The notes: generated from the letters alone by a model not told the origin. DNA of 64,000 nt from Bemisia tabaci (GCF_918797505.1 NC_092801.1:38680517-38744516); one strand, 5' to 3'. Shown: positions 12,141 through 22,366, counted from the stretch's first letter. A program made the numbers and translations.

Positions 12141-12639
12141 CTGCCAACGTACGTTAAAACTCAGCATTAAGCTGACAATTCTCACAACAAGGAATAACTC
12201 TTTGGAGTAACGGTTTCCCTCATAGAGATATGCTGTTTGGTGCAACACTAGTTACGTCCATATTCAGGAAGGCAACTGCAGACGCGTTTCGGCCTTGTTG
12301 GGCCAATCATCAGTGCAGTGCAGCCTCCTGAATTTCCTGCTACCAAGCTCGAGAGGTCGTGAAAACCAGCCCGAGACTTGGGCAAGCGGACGCTGGCGGC
12401 AAGTAAACTTGCGCCATCTAGTGAGCGATTATCCAAACAGCTCCGCATAAGCCTTGCCAGGCGATTTTTACACAAACTGATTGCGGTGGACGCACGGGTC
12501 GTTGGTATGTTGGAATATTTTTTTTTTTTTTTTTTTTCTTTTTTTTTTTTTTTCAGTCTAATGCTGAGTTTTTAACGTACGTTGGCAAAAAAAAAAAATA
12601 AAAAAATAAAAAAAAAAAAAAAAAATATTCCAACATACC
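12056..12639 (-). mobile_element. Short retroelement-like insert with internal direct repeats
   Basis: The insert is bounded by ATGGTTCCTTTTAC at 12042-12055 and again at 12640-12653, a target-site duplication of 8-14 bp depending on where the element begins. Inside, a ~55-bp segment (TTTTACACAAACTGATTGCG and onward) occurs twice, 416 bp apart (12050 and 12466). Each copy runs into a long T tract. A third, inverted remnant with an A tract ends at 12639. A hammerhead-ribozyme motif lies between the direct repeats. Direct repeats, a hammerhead and a variable-length duplication together suggest a Penelope-like or related non-LTR remnant. No reverse transcriptase is present. Confidence 0.55.
12276..12318 (-). 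ncRNA. Candidate hammerhead ribozyme motif
   Basis: Read on the minus strand, the motif has the core CTGATGA, a stem-loop of GGCC/GGCC closed by CAACAA, then GAAA. The palindrome ACGCGT follows (helix III of a dimer-type hammerhead), then the expected GTC cleavage triplet. The five bases after the cleavage site (TGCAG) pair perfectly with the five before CTGATGA (CTGCA), giving helix I. The deviation is two unpaired T residues between CTGATGA and helix II. Such motifs are known in Penelope-like elements and small retroposons. Confidence 0.6.
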
Positions 12640-12707
12640 ATGGTTCCTTTTACCGTGGATGCGGTGACTTGTTTTTTCGCTACTATCGAGAAACATCTCT
12701 CCTTACA

Positions 12708-12918
12708 TTGAAAAAAATAATATGCTGTTTTAGCACTCAGGATATCAAAAATGTGGTTGGTGATCCCCAGATGCTGCCTTTACTGCCCTAGCAGTTAACT
12801 TTACATCCTATGAATGCAAATTCAACTGCGTGGGCAATCAAGGTAGCATCTTAGGAGTACCAGACATATTTATTTTTGATATCCTAGGTGCTAAAATAGC
12901 ATATCATATTTTTCAGTT
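12708..12918. mobile_element. ~210-bp palindromic element
   Basis: TATGCTGTTTTAGCACTCAG at 12721 and the inverse near 12905. GATATCAAAAATGTGGTTGG and AGATGCTGCCTTTAC are mirrored likewise. No coding potential. Confidence 0.72.
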
Positions 12919-13291
12919 TACGCCATGTGTCATCATCATTTGTCAATATTCCTCAAAACTTCGAGTTTATTCACCGAAGTTACGTCAAAGTCAAGTTTTA
13001 TGACCCCGCGTCGCGACATTTTCGTCAGGGCAATACGATTCGCTGAGACGGAAGCGACGGTAGATTAAATGAGTGGGAAGTTTTCGGAGTTTGAGTCATT
13101 AATTTGAAGGCGAGCCATTGCGGTGGAGGATCTGAATATCCCTCAGGGATCGGAGGTGTTCAACCAGGACAATCGAAGAAAGGGATCCTCATCCAGGAAC
13201 AGCTTGGCGTGGCACCAGAAAAAGGCGGTTGAGTCAACCGGATCAGTGATAAACAAGAATGCATTTCGTGTGGTTAGTTAACTTAGATCAA
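12919..13291. other. Intergenic stretch, no gene seen
   Basis: Moderately GC-rich single-copy-looking sequence with no long frame. Confidence 0.5.
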
Positions 13292-14096
13292 GTGGATGCA
13301 TTTAGCAAAAAGGAACCAGCGCGGTTACGGTGTTGTTAAAATGTTGCTTTTTTATAATTTTTTAAAAATCTCTCATAATAGCAAATAGTTTTGGCTCCTC
13401 GCCATAAAATTGTCAATTTTAAAGGAAAATTATCGGGTAAATTTTATTACTGTACATAAATCAAGTATTTTTAAAACCAAAGGAGAAGTTGCACGATTTT
13501 GAAATCACTGTCATCGCGCTGGTTCCTTCTTGCTAAACGCGATCCAAGTGATGCGACCATGATATGGATTGCATTTTGCAAAAAGGAACCACTAGCATTG
13601 CAATGATGCTATGATTGTGCAACTTCATCCTTTGCAATAAAATTGCGGAAATCGTGAAAAACTATGAAATTTAGATAGTAATTTTTGTCTTAAATTCACA
13701 GTTTTTAGCGAGTAAAATAGAAACTATCAATGGATAGTCGGGTTTTTCCTACAAGACAAAAGAGGTTTCACAATCTTAGCAACATCGCAATGCTAGTGGT
13801 TCCTTTTTGCAAAATGCAATCCATATGGTTAAATGGATTGCATTTTGCAAAAAGGAACCAGAAGCACTGCAATGGTGCTCAGATTGTGCAACTTCGTCCT
13901 TTGCGATAAAATTACTGTAACTATGAAAGAATATCAAATTCACATGATCATTTTTGTCTCAAATTTACAGATCTTAGCGAGTAAAATAGAAACTGTTAAT
14001 AGATAATCAGGTTTTTCTTCCAAGACAAAAGAAGTTGCACAATTTTAGCGACATTGCAATACTTCTGGTTCCCTTTTTGCAAAATGCAATCCAAGT
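13292..14096. mobile_element. Three consecutive copies of a GGAACCAG/GGAACCACT MITE
   Basis: Copies at 13292-13549, 13562-13827 and 13833-14096 share inverted ends resembling TGGATTGCATTTTGCAAAAA followed by GGAACCA. The second and third are closest to each other; the first matches the copies at 19.4, 39.1 and 53.1 kb better. Spacers are only 5-12 bases. Confidence 0.82.
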
Positions 14097-14109
14097 GATC
14101 CTAATGGGT

Positions 14110-14615
14110 CTTTGCGTTTAACGAGAGAAGATACTATCTAACGTGTTCCTAGTGGCCGAATGGTTGCATCCTTTCAAAACCCCATAAAGAGAATAAACGA
14201 GGGAAGAACACGGTTGATCCATTTTCTAGATGAAGAATGTTGACGCATGAAAAACTCCTTCAAGGAGAAAAGATACTTCCTTGCGTGGTCTCAGAGGCCG
14301 AATAGTTACATTCTTTAAGAACCTAATCAACAGAGTATGTATCTGGGTAAATTAGTGAGTAATTCTGTTCCTTCGTTTGCTAGATGAAGATGCTAGATGC
14401 TAGATGACGAAGCATAAAAACGCCTTCAACGGGAAAAGATACTTCCTAGCGTGGTCTCAGAGGCCGAATAGTTGCATTCTTTAAGAGCCCATTCAACAGA
14501 GTAGCAGGGTAGGTATAGCGGCAATGCAGTTGCTTCATTTTGCTAGATGAGGAGCGTCGACGAATAAAAAACGCCTTTAACGAGAAAAGATACTTTCTAG
14601 CATGGTCTTGAGACT
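14110..14615. repeat. ~150-bp tandem repeat, about 3.4 units
   Basis: AAAGATACTTCCTWGCGTGG followed by CTCAGAGGCCGAATAGTT recurs at about 14124, 14268, 14434 and 14585. One unit is lengthened by an internal GATGCTA triplication (14384-14404). Confidence 0.8.
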
Positions 14616-14698
14616 TACAACTAAGTTAAGGTTGCGTCGTGAAGGATACTAAAGAAGAACCAGGAAAAATTAGTGCAAAAAACTTGAACGGCCGATAA

Positions 14699-15013
14699 CA
14701 CAGCCCCGCGTTTTTTCGGTCATGTCGTGTTGCATGGCATGTCTTGATTAACTCTACCGTATTTTTTAGCGCTAAATTCGGAAAAAATATCCAAAAAATT
14801 TCGTCACGTCAGGATTTTCCGCAAATTCAAAATTTTGGTTGGGGAGGGGATTCCAAAAACTTGAATTTTTATTCGCCCCCCCCCTCAAAAAAAACCAAAA
14901 TTTTGAATTTTCGGAAAATCCTGACGCGATGGAATTTTTGGATATTTTCCCCGAATTTAGCACTAAAAAATGCCATGCAACACGACATGACCAAAAAAAC
15001 GCAGGGCTGTGTA
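14699..15013. mobile_element. ~315-bp palindromic MITE with CACAGCCC ends
   Basis: Arms start CACAGCCCCGCGTTTTTTCG and end in the inverse. Nearly the whole element folds back on itself around a C-run (14877-14885). Confidence 0.82.
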
Positions 15014-15424
15014 ATAGCCGTTGAGGCTTTGATGTGAAAAAATAGTCAACAATTACTGTTGTCTATTTCTTTAAATTTTTTTTTTTTATTTATTTGGTTC
15101 GCTATTATAGCTAGTATTTTAGCTTGTAAGCTGATTTCAAGCTGGAACTTTGAGACGTGCATCGAGCCAGGATGAGGATAGTGGACACGTGCGGCAGGGG
15201 AGAAAGGGTGATGGGAGGTACACATGATGTAGTTAGGGGTGAAGACTGAGAAGATGATACCTTGTGGCTGGAGGTGTGGGGAGAGATAATGTGTCTAATG
15301 AGCCTTTGGGGGCTCGAGCAATGTCAAGTCGAAATACACAGGAACAGAGGAGCCCCGGTGCTTGGAACTTATAAATTCGTTAAATGCGCTCGCAAAACCC
15401 ACGTTGCCACGTCGTGCTGCGCTA

Positions 15425-16290
15425 TGAGCATTCCATATCAACTAGAGTACCTGTATTCCGTAGAGTACCTGTATAGCGAGAGTATGGACAGATCTCTTCA
15501 TGGAGGTCTTAGGGCCCAAAAGTGCAGTCATCCTTCTAACCAATTTCTAACACACGAAATTTCACTGCCAGTCTGCAGAGTCTGCAGATCCCAATTCTGA
15601 CCAAGAATGTACAGAAATCAGAGTTCTTCCGCAAAAATGAGTAAATTTATGCAAAAACTGAGTCAAATACGTGCTTTATAAACGACGGTTCGCTACAATA
15701 GTGCTAGTAAATCGTTCTGAAAAATTGAAATTTTTAGGTTGGCTGCATTTCTGGGCCCTAACTTTATTCGCAGAAGCATCAGTGAAGGCCTGATGGATTT
15801 TCGGAGTTTCACATCTGTCCATACTCTCCCTATACAGGTACTCTAGTATACCGGAGAGTATTGCCATCTCAATCCTTTTAATACAGAAAAATTGTGCCGC
15901 TCGCTGATTGGTCGGCTATCATGGAGCTTCAAAGTTGGACCAATGTAAACAAACCCCAGCCCCTCCGCTCCTTCTTTGGTCCAATGTAAACGAACAAGAT
16001 GGCGAAAAAGTTCTGCAAAGTTCTGGAAAGGATTTTGGGTGTGATAGAATTTTTTTTATACCCAACTTCGGAATTGAGTTTGAATCGAACTGTGATGCAT
16101 ATTTTTGCCGAAAATTAAGCTTCGAGTGTGATTATCATTCATTTCTCAGCCGATAATACGTGTTCCTCTGGGTCGTGTTTGTTTACATTGGTCCAACTGT
16201 GGAGTTCCATGATAGCCTGAAACTGATGAACCAATCAGAGAGCGGCACAGAGATGGCAATACTCTCCCGTATACAGGTCCTCTAATATTA
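15425..16290. mobile_element. Nested inverted-repeat region around 15.4-16.3 kb
   Basis: An outer inverted pair, TAGAGTACCTGTATAGCGAG with its inverse near 15825, brackets ~350 bases. A second pair follows: GGCTATCATGGAGCTTCAAA (15917), then TTGGACCAATGTAAACAAAC and their inverses near 16180-16240. The second is probably a separate element inserted beside a duplicated end (ACTCTCCCGTATACAGGTCC at 16261). Confidence 0.6.
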
Positions 16291-16369
16291 ACGGTGCAAC
16301 TGGAAAAACATATGCATGGATCTTGATAACGGTACTTTAAAATTTCCGCCCCCTCTTTATTGTTTCATC

Positions 16370-16610
16370 ACCTGCCGGCCGAAGTATCACAAGCGCCATG
16401 CGAAATTTCAAAATTTCTGCGGTCCTTTTTTCTAGAGAGAAATTGTTGGTTGAATCTGTCTGAAAATTTCACTAAATTTTATCGACAGCTCGAAGAAAAT
16501 TCAGTGAAATTTTTGGACAGCTTTGTTGAACAATTTCTCTGTAAAAAAATAAAATGAAGGTGGCAATTTTTAAACGTCACATGGTGATACTGATACTTTG
16601 GCCAGAGGGT
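16370..16610. mobile_element. GAAATTGTTGGTTGAATCTG MITE, copy 1
   Basis: Inverted arms around AAAATTTCACTAAATTTTAT; the ends resemble GCCGAAGTATCACAAGCGCC and its inverse. Confidence 0.68.
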
Positions 16611-16667
16611 GGCAACGTGACGATTTTATGGGATATTAATAATTACAGAAGAGTATTACACGAAATT

Positions 16668-16992
16668 GTTATAGGTAGGTATGTAGGCAAAGTGCTAGAA
16701 AATGTGCAAGTGTTTCCTTGCGTAAAATAGTTGTATTGATAAATTTGTTAGTCAAACTTTTCGGCATAATTGCTATCGTCAGGACCTTTTTATTAAGAAA
16801 ACAAACTCTAAATTCATTTTTTTCAATTAACAATAAATAACTTTGGTAGGCACTTTTTGGCCAGGTAGGAATGTCCTTTTATGCAATTATGCCGAAAAGC
16901 TTTGACCAAAAACTTTCTCAATAAAACCATTTCATGTAAGTAAGCACTTACGCATTTTTTTAGCACTTTGGCTACATACCTACTAACAAGTT
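16668..16992. mobile_element. ~325-bp TIR element
   Basis: Left TAGGTAGGTATGTAGGCAAA and right GGCTACATACCTACTAACAA are inverted, as are TTTTCGGCATAATTGC and GCAATTATGCCGAAAAG. The centre is AT-rich and non-coding. Confidence 0.75.
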
Positions 16993-16999
16993 CAATTAA

Positions 17000-17757
17000 G
17001 TGATACTACCAATTTGTTACCGATTAACAAGTTAAAGAATACATGATGAGGAAAGTAAAATAATTGATTCAATCACGACGTTCGGTGTTTCTTCATAAAA
17101 TATTGAATTATAGGAAACCTGCAACGGAACTGAACCACGAGACCAACTCCATTTTTCTGTGAATCATCATAAGTATAAATATAATATTCTGAAGCTTACA
17201 TGCACTTTTCTTGTTTATTCACCTACGTGATTCAACAGCTCAGAGCGGACCATCGACCTGAAGGATAATGAGGGGGGGGGGGGATATAACTCGATTTGCG
17301 TCGGCGTTATTAGATAAGGAAAGTGCAAGTGAGTCAGAATAATTTTTCATTTCTTCGTATAAATCATTGATTAAATACCAGTGGAAGATACATGGCACGC
17401 ATTAACCTGGTGCAATGACTGTGCGCAACTCGTTTTCCGAGGAAAGATCTTTGCATAAATAGACTTATTTCTGCCAAACGGAACTCAGTGCATTGAGACA
17501 TGAGCCCTGAAACCCATAAGAATGTACGCCTAACAGGGCTCACGTCATAATGCACGCAATAAGCGGCACATTTTCTCACTTTTAACTCAATTTTTCTCCG
17601 ATTTCCCATGTCAAAAAAATTATGAAAATTACTGCGAATTCAGCTCATTATGCACTCTCAGATGAAGCAGTAACATTTTTGTGTGAAAAATTCTCCATTA
17701 CTTAGTGTCTCAATCTAACTTTTGTCAGAATTTATGAGTTATTGCAAGTTCGTGTTG
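17000..17757. other. Intergenic stretch with MITE fragments
   Basis: It contains a G-run (17271-17283), a partial GGACGTATTTCT-type element (17471-17560) and a fragment of the 9.0 kb repeat (17570-17700). No gene seen. Confidence 0.5.
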
Positions 17758-18098
17758 CACACGGAGAAAGAAACTTCGTGCGTGGGACCCGAAGTTTAGG
17801 TCATATGGATCTCTGAAGTTTTCGGATTGAGCATTCGAAAACTTAAGGTCCAGCTGCTGAGGTTTGGATCACACATCTGAAATTTCAGTTCTTACGTCTG
17901 AAGTACTTCGGTTTTCACATCCGAAGAACTTCGGTTCTCACATCTGAAGTACTTCAGATGTTAGAACTGAAGTTTCAGATGTGTGATCCGAACCTCGACA
18001 GCTAGACCTTAAGTGTTCAGATGCTCAATCTGGAAACTTCAGAGATCCATATGACCTAAGCTTCGGGTCCCACGCACGAGGTTTTTTTCTCCGTGCAT
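17758..18098. mobile_element. ~340-bp almost perfect palindrome
   Basis: Arms start GCACACGGAGAAAGAAACTT and end with its inverse TTTTTTTCTCCGTGC. CGTGGGACCCGAAG, GGTCATATGGATCTCTGAAG and the following ~100 bases are mirrored. The centre repeats the word TCTGAAGTACTTCRG. Confidence 0.82.
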
Positions 18099-18117
18099 GC
18101 TAAGAGCAACCGTCCTC

Positions 18118-18215
18118 TTCTTCTTCTCGTTCCTCATTTCGTTGATTTCGTTGATTTCACTGATTTCGTTGATTTCGTTGATTTCGCTAATTTCGTTGAT
18201 TCCGCTGATTTCGAA
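18118..18215. repeat. 9-bp minisatellite (TTGATTTCG)n
   Basis: About ten tandem units of TTGATTTCG with single-base variants, directly after the 17.8 kb palindrome. Confidence 0.85.
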
Positions 18216-18242
18216 AATCCGTGCCCAAAGCCGGCAGCAGCG

Positions 18243-18360
18243 CGGGTAAATGAGTAATCCCTAATCCTCTCCACCCACGACGGAATCATACGCGAACCGC
18301 GCGCGATGAGTGGCGGCCGAAACCGCGAGGAGGAAACGTCCAGTGTACTTGACCTTAAAA
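18243..18360 (+). other. CpG-rich segment with a short open frame, possible 5' exon
   Basis: CpG-dense DNA surrounds an ATG at 18306 that opens MSGGRNREEETSS and continues into AT-rich sequence. It lies upstream of, and on the same strand as, the coiled-coil gene (5.3 kb to the first known exon). I find no phase-0 donor that would join it, so linkage is speculative. Confidence 0.2.
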
Positions 18361-18450
18361 TATTATTAAGTTACCCATGTTTGTTTCTTTGTCTCCGCCG
18401 CGCTACTCTCCCGCTCCCTGGCTCCGCATTTCCGCATCTCGACGCATCCG

Positions 18451-18615
18451 CAGTGGCGTGGCGTGCTTTGCGATGTATCGATTGTCATACCCTTTAAACT
18501 TATGGAAAAGGATCGATAAACAGGGTGTTCGCAGCGAACACCTTAATAATCGATTCTTCACTATAGGTTTAAATGGCAGAACAATCGATACATCGCAATT
18601 GACGCCACGCCACTG
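18451..18615. mobile_element. hAT-type MITE, copy 1
   Basis: Inverted ends CAGTGGCGTGGCG. The centre contains AGGGTGTTCGCAGCGAACAC as a small hairpin. An imperfect 8-bp duplication is GACGCATC (18441-18448) and GACGCACC (18616-18623). Confidence 0.78.
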
Positions 18616-18779
18616 GACGCACCCTCGTCCCCCCATCCCCCTACCCCCCGGAAGGGGGGTGGGGGTTCGACGTGGTCGACGTCTTTTGAGGAGATGCCTC
18701 GAAAACCTGACGATGAAATTCGGAGCGAGTCGGTGGCGGAACGAACTGGACTTTTACGTGCCGAAAGGCACGTATTAAT

Positions 18780-18943
18780 CAGTGGCGTGGCGTGCTTTGA
18801 TACATATCGATATTTCCCCATTTGAAGCTATGGTCTAGAATCGATTATTAGGGTGTTCGTTGCAAACACCCTCATAATCGATCATTTTCCACGGGTTTAA
18901 ATGGCAGATCAATCGATACATCGCAAAGCACGCCACGCCACCG
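18780..18943. mobile_element. hAT-type MITE, copy 2, with perfect 8-bp duplication
   Basis: Ends CAGTGGCGTGGCG and CCACGCCACCG, flanked on both sides by GTATTAAT (18772-18779 and 18944-18951). The 8-bp duplication and CAGTGGCG-type ends are diagnostic of the hAT superfamily. Confidence 0.88.
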
Positions 18944-19163
18944 GTATTAATACCATCGTGGGGGGTTTTCTTGTTGGACGTCACGGTTTAGGGTGGTGCT
19001 GTATCCACACTGAGGAGAACCCAATGTGTTATTATTATAAAGTCAGAGTAAATATAGAATACGCCTCCGGGCCGCTGTGAGGCCCGGCCTCAGAGGTCGC
19101 TTCGCGCTCCAAAAGGCGGCTTCCTGTCATTTTTCAAGAATTCGAAGGAGGAGGACTCATCAA

Positions 19164-19327
19164 CAGTAGAGTGGCGTGAATGATCCATTATCGATATTTC
19201 TCCATTTGAAGCTATGGTAAAGAATCGATTATTAAGGTGTTCGCTGCGAACACCCTCTTTATCGATCCTTTTCCATAGGTATGAATGACAGATCTATCGA
19301 TATATTGCAAAACACGCCACGCCACTG
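19164..19327. mobile_element. hAT-type MITE, copy 3, with perfect 8-bp duplication
   Basis: Flanked by CTCATCAA at 19156-19163 and 19328-19335. The left end reads CAGTAGAGTGGCG, a small variation on the family end. The palindromic interior matches copies 1 and 2. Confidence 0.85.
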
Positions 19328-19453
19328 CTCATCAAGAGGTTGGAATATCTACTGATAGTCGCAAAACTCCCAAGAATCGACCCAGTAGGTCTCCAGAACA
19401 AACACATTGTCACTTTCCGGCCAAAGTATCGCAAGCGCCAGGCAACGACTCGT

Positions 19454-19713
19454 GATTGCATTTAGCAAAAAGGAACTAGCGCGGTTACAGTGTTTTCAAA
19501 ATCGTGCAAATTCTTATTTTCTTCTAAAAATACTTAATGCAAAAGCAGAATTAAAATGTACACAATTATATATTTTCCCTTTAAAATTAACCATTTTTTG
19601 ATGATAAGCTAAAACTATTTGCTATTCTGGTAAATTTTTTTGATAATTTTGAAGAAGCAACATTTTTACAACACTTTAATAGCACTGGTTCCTTTTTGCT
19701 AAATGTAATCCAC
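19454..19713. mobile_element. GGAACCAGCGCG-family MITE
   Basis: Inverted ends ATTGCATTTAGCAAAAAGGA and inverse, ~260 bp, with the same interior as 13292-13549. Confidence 0.8.
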
Positions 19714-19738
19714 TTGATTTCAAACACACCCATTTTAA

Positions 19739-19878
19739 TTGGATTACATTCTGCAATACGAACCACTATCTCTGATTCTCCCTTAAAAGCACATATCTAC
19801 ATTAGGAAACCAATAGCATGGATGTTGTTTTTAAAATGGGCCAGAAATAGTGGTTCCTTTTTGTAAAATATAATCCAT
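19739..19878. mobile_element. TTGGATTACATTTTGC MITE, copy 2
   Basis: Full 140-bp copy with the central phrase TTAGGAAACCAATAGCATGG, inverse of the centre at 11171-11312. Confidence 0.8.
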
Positions 19879-20380
19879 TCATCCCTTAAACTCAGTGCAA
19901 AATATTCGGCTATGAACTCTAATTCGCTCATGTTCCTTTGCGGGTATTTCGCGTTGGTCGGTCGCGAGTATTTTTAGCTTCACCCGCTGGAGAACAATGC
20001 TCGTTTCTCGCCATTTTCAATCAACATTGTTGCCGAATACGGATTAAATGGTCGCGAATATCTCAGTATTATATGTACAAAAATTGGGGTGGCTCCGACT
20101 ATTCGACAAGTGGATAACTTTCTGACGCTTTCAGTTTCGCGTTCGACTTCGGATCGTCTTTCACTGAGGAAGAATTCCAGCCTCTCCAGTACGTGGGAAC
20201 ATAGCATCCACATAGGAACACGCTTTTATCGCAGATCACCCAGCCCGAAAGGAAAATTTTCGGTGAAAATCGCACATTAGGAAGAGTATATGAAACGCAT
20301 GTCTCTTATGAACGGCACGATATAAAACTCCTCCGTATATGATCAAATTTGATGCTTAAGGAGCAAATCTACAACATGAT

Positions 20381-20746
20381 TTGGATTACATTTTGTAACA
20401 AGGAACCACTATTTCCGGCTCATTTTAGAAACAACATATCGATGGTGTAAGTCGGAAATCACATAACTCAGTGTCTGGAAATCTCCGCCTCTAAAGTTCT
20501 TTTTTTAAAGGAGAACAAATTGACATCATTTCTTGAAGTTTTTGCAGAATTTTCTACGCACAGAGAAGAAAAATCACCGGCAGTTTTAAAGAATTTCCGG
20601 TTAGTAGTTTTCCGTTTAAAAAATAAAGTATGATAGGAAGTCTGCGACACTGTCGATATATGCCATTAATGTCTCCATGCAGATGCGCAATTTTATGGAA
20701 GAGCCAGAGATAGTGGTTCCTTATTGCAAAATGTAATAATCCATTT
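20381..20746. mobile_element. TTGGATTACATTTTGC MITE, interrupted copy
   Basis: The left arm (20381-20442) and right arm (20655-20746) match the family. The ~210 bases between them match part of a repeat also seen near 28730-28830, 45825-46030 and 49960-50050 (AAAATAAAGTATGATRGGAA). This is a nested insertion. Confidence 0.68.
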
Positions 20747-21154
20747 GGTGTGCTATTCCTTGATATCTAGCGCTTTTCGAGTCAAGACCTCCGAAACTTG
20801 CAGAGAAAAAATACTTTTTTCTTTTTCGAGAAAATGGTGCTGTTATTCAACAGCTTCAACAATGCACTCATAACTTTGAACCTTATTTTGAATCTGTTTT
20901 TCGTCTAGTTTTATTTGATATACAAAAAGGGCCGGAGGGGGAGGGGTGCATAAGACGCGTTTACTCGTGTTGGACGCATTTTTTGCGAAAGTCCTGTCAA
21001 TACTACTAGCAAAAGTTCACGGAACTTGGCGCGAAAGTTAAGTTTTGTAAACCTATCTCTGTCTGGACAAGGCCTTCCATTTATATGAAATGAACGAAAA
21101 TATTATGAAAGAACAAACATAAATGTGGTTTAATAAAATTTTAACTTTCGCCGC

Positions 21155-21390
21155 CGCGCTGCGCTGACCGCACTGTGTTTTGGCGCAATGCATGAAGTAT
21201 TATGCCAACCGCTGCTGCACGCACTATGTTTAACGTAATTCGTGAAGTATTCATGCAGTCTTGTAGGCACTACGCGTTTCACGCCGACCGCTGCTGACCG
21301 CAGCGACCGCACTGTCTTTGACGCAATGCGTGAAGTATTCATGCAGTTTTGTAGGCGCTAATATGTGCTACATGCCGACCGCCGCGACGC
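21155..21390. repeat. GC-rich tandem units with the ATACTTCA box
   Basis: About three diverged units, each with GCGTGAAGTATTCATGCAGT-type sequence followed by TTGTAGGCGC, separated by GACCGC-rich spacers. Related units occur at 10800-10880, 43375-43530 and 49450-49600. Confidence 0.68.
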
Positions 21391-22346
21391 GACGAGGGTT
21401 CCTCCTTTTCATCTCAAGTTCTAGTCATCATTGCTCTCTGCGCCGCACCGTTCTAGGCCAAATTCCGTGTTCGGTTTCTCTCTTAGTCTTAACTCGACTC
21501 ATTAAAGGTGCTGTCTATTGTATCACGACAGAAAGACGGCAAAATTAGAGATATACTCTCAGTAAACGAGAGATTTTGTCACCTTTTCTCGTTTGTAATT
21601 TTTTTCTGATTACAATTTTTCTTCATAGCTACATTTAAAAAATCTGCAAAATTTGCCGCCCCCTAAATTTGTCGCCACGGGCCGCGGCCCATGTGGATAA
21701 AACCATTTTGATAATCCTGGGAGGCTAAGCCTTCTGAGCGCTGTGTCGTCCGGACTCCCCCCCCCCCCATCCCACTTCAGGAGTCATGCGTTACGCGTTT
21801 CTAATAGTTTTATATTGTAGAGTATGATTTGGCAAGATCAAGGCAGTTTTGAGAATAAGTCTTGAATTCTGTGAAAACATTACGGTAGAACAACTTACCT
21901 GATTTTCTTCGCGGGAAAACATTGCTGTGCTCTCCAGGAAGAGCGGGATGAAGTTTCCTCGTTTCGGAGAATGAAGGCACTCGCGGAAGCCTTTCAACAA
22001 TGAATATCTCCTTTTAGGAGGCGCAAGAAAATTGAATATTGACAAAGAGGAGTTTTGCACGAGTAACATACATTGTGACCAAAAGCAAGTTGTATTACCG
22101 TGAAGGAAAATGGGTGGAAAGTATCATTACCTATGTTAGGTGAATGACCGGAGCTCCCCCCCCCTTCGAAGCTGAAACTAAGTTTCACCTGTATTCCGGC
22201 ATAAACCGGGAATTTCTATGAAAAAATAGAATTTTATGCACTATATTTTAAACCCCTCATTTACGATGAATTTTATTGTGAGCTTTTCTTAAGAAAAACC
22301 TACTCGTGTTTTATCAAATCATGTGTGTATTGGATTGTGATAATGG

Positions 22347-22366
22347 ATTAAACCACGTGGTTTAAT
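22347..22366. other. Perfect 20-bp palindrome with CACGTG core
   Basis: ATTAAACCACGTGGTTTAAT, centred on an E-box (CACGTG, a bHLH binding core). It lies in otherwise unremarkable AT-rich DNA ~1.3 kb upstream of the coiled-coil exon. Confidence 0.6.

Noticed and set aside
11983..12210. Frames rich in Phe or Lys around 12.1 and 12.5 kb
   Set aside because: They translate homopolymer T/A tracts and MITE ends.
12248..12475. 75-codon minus-strand frame containing GGCTALMIGPTRPKRV
   Set aside because: This peptide is just the translation of the hammerhead-bearing repeat; it is not a gene.
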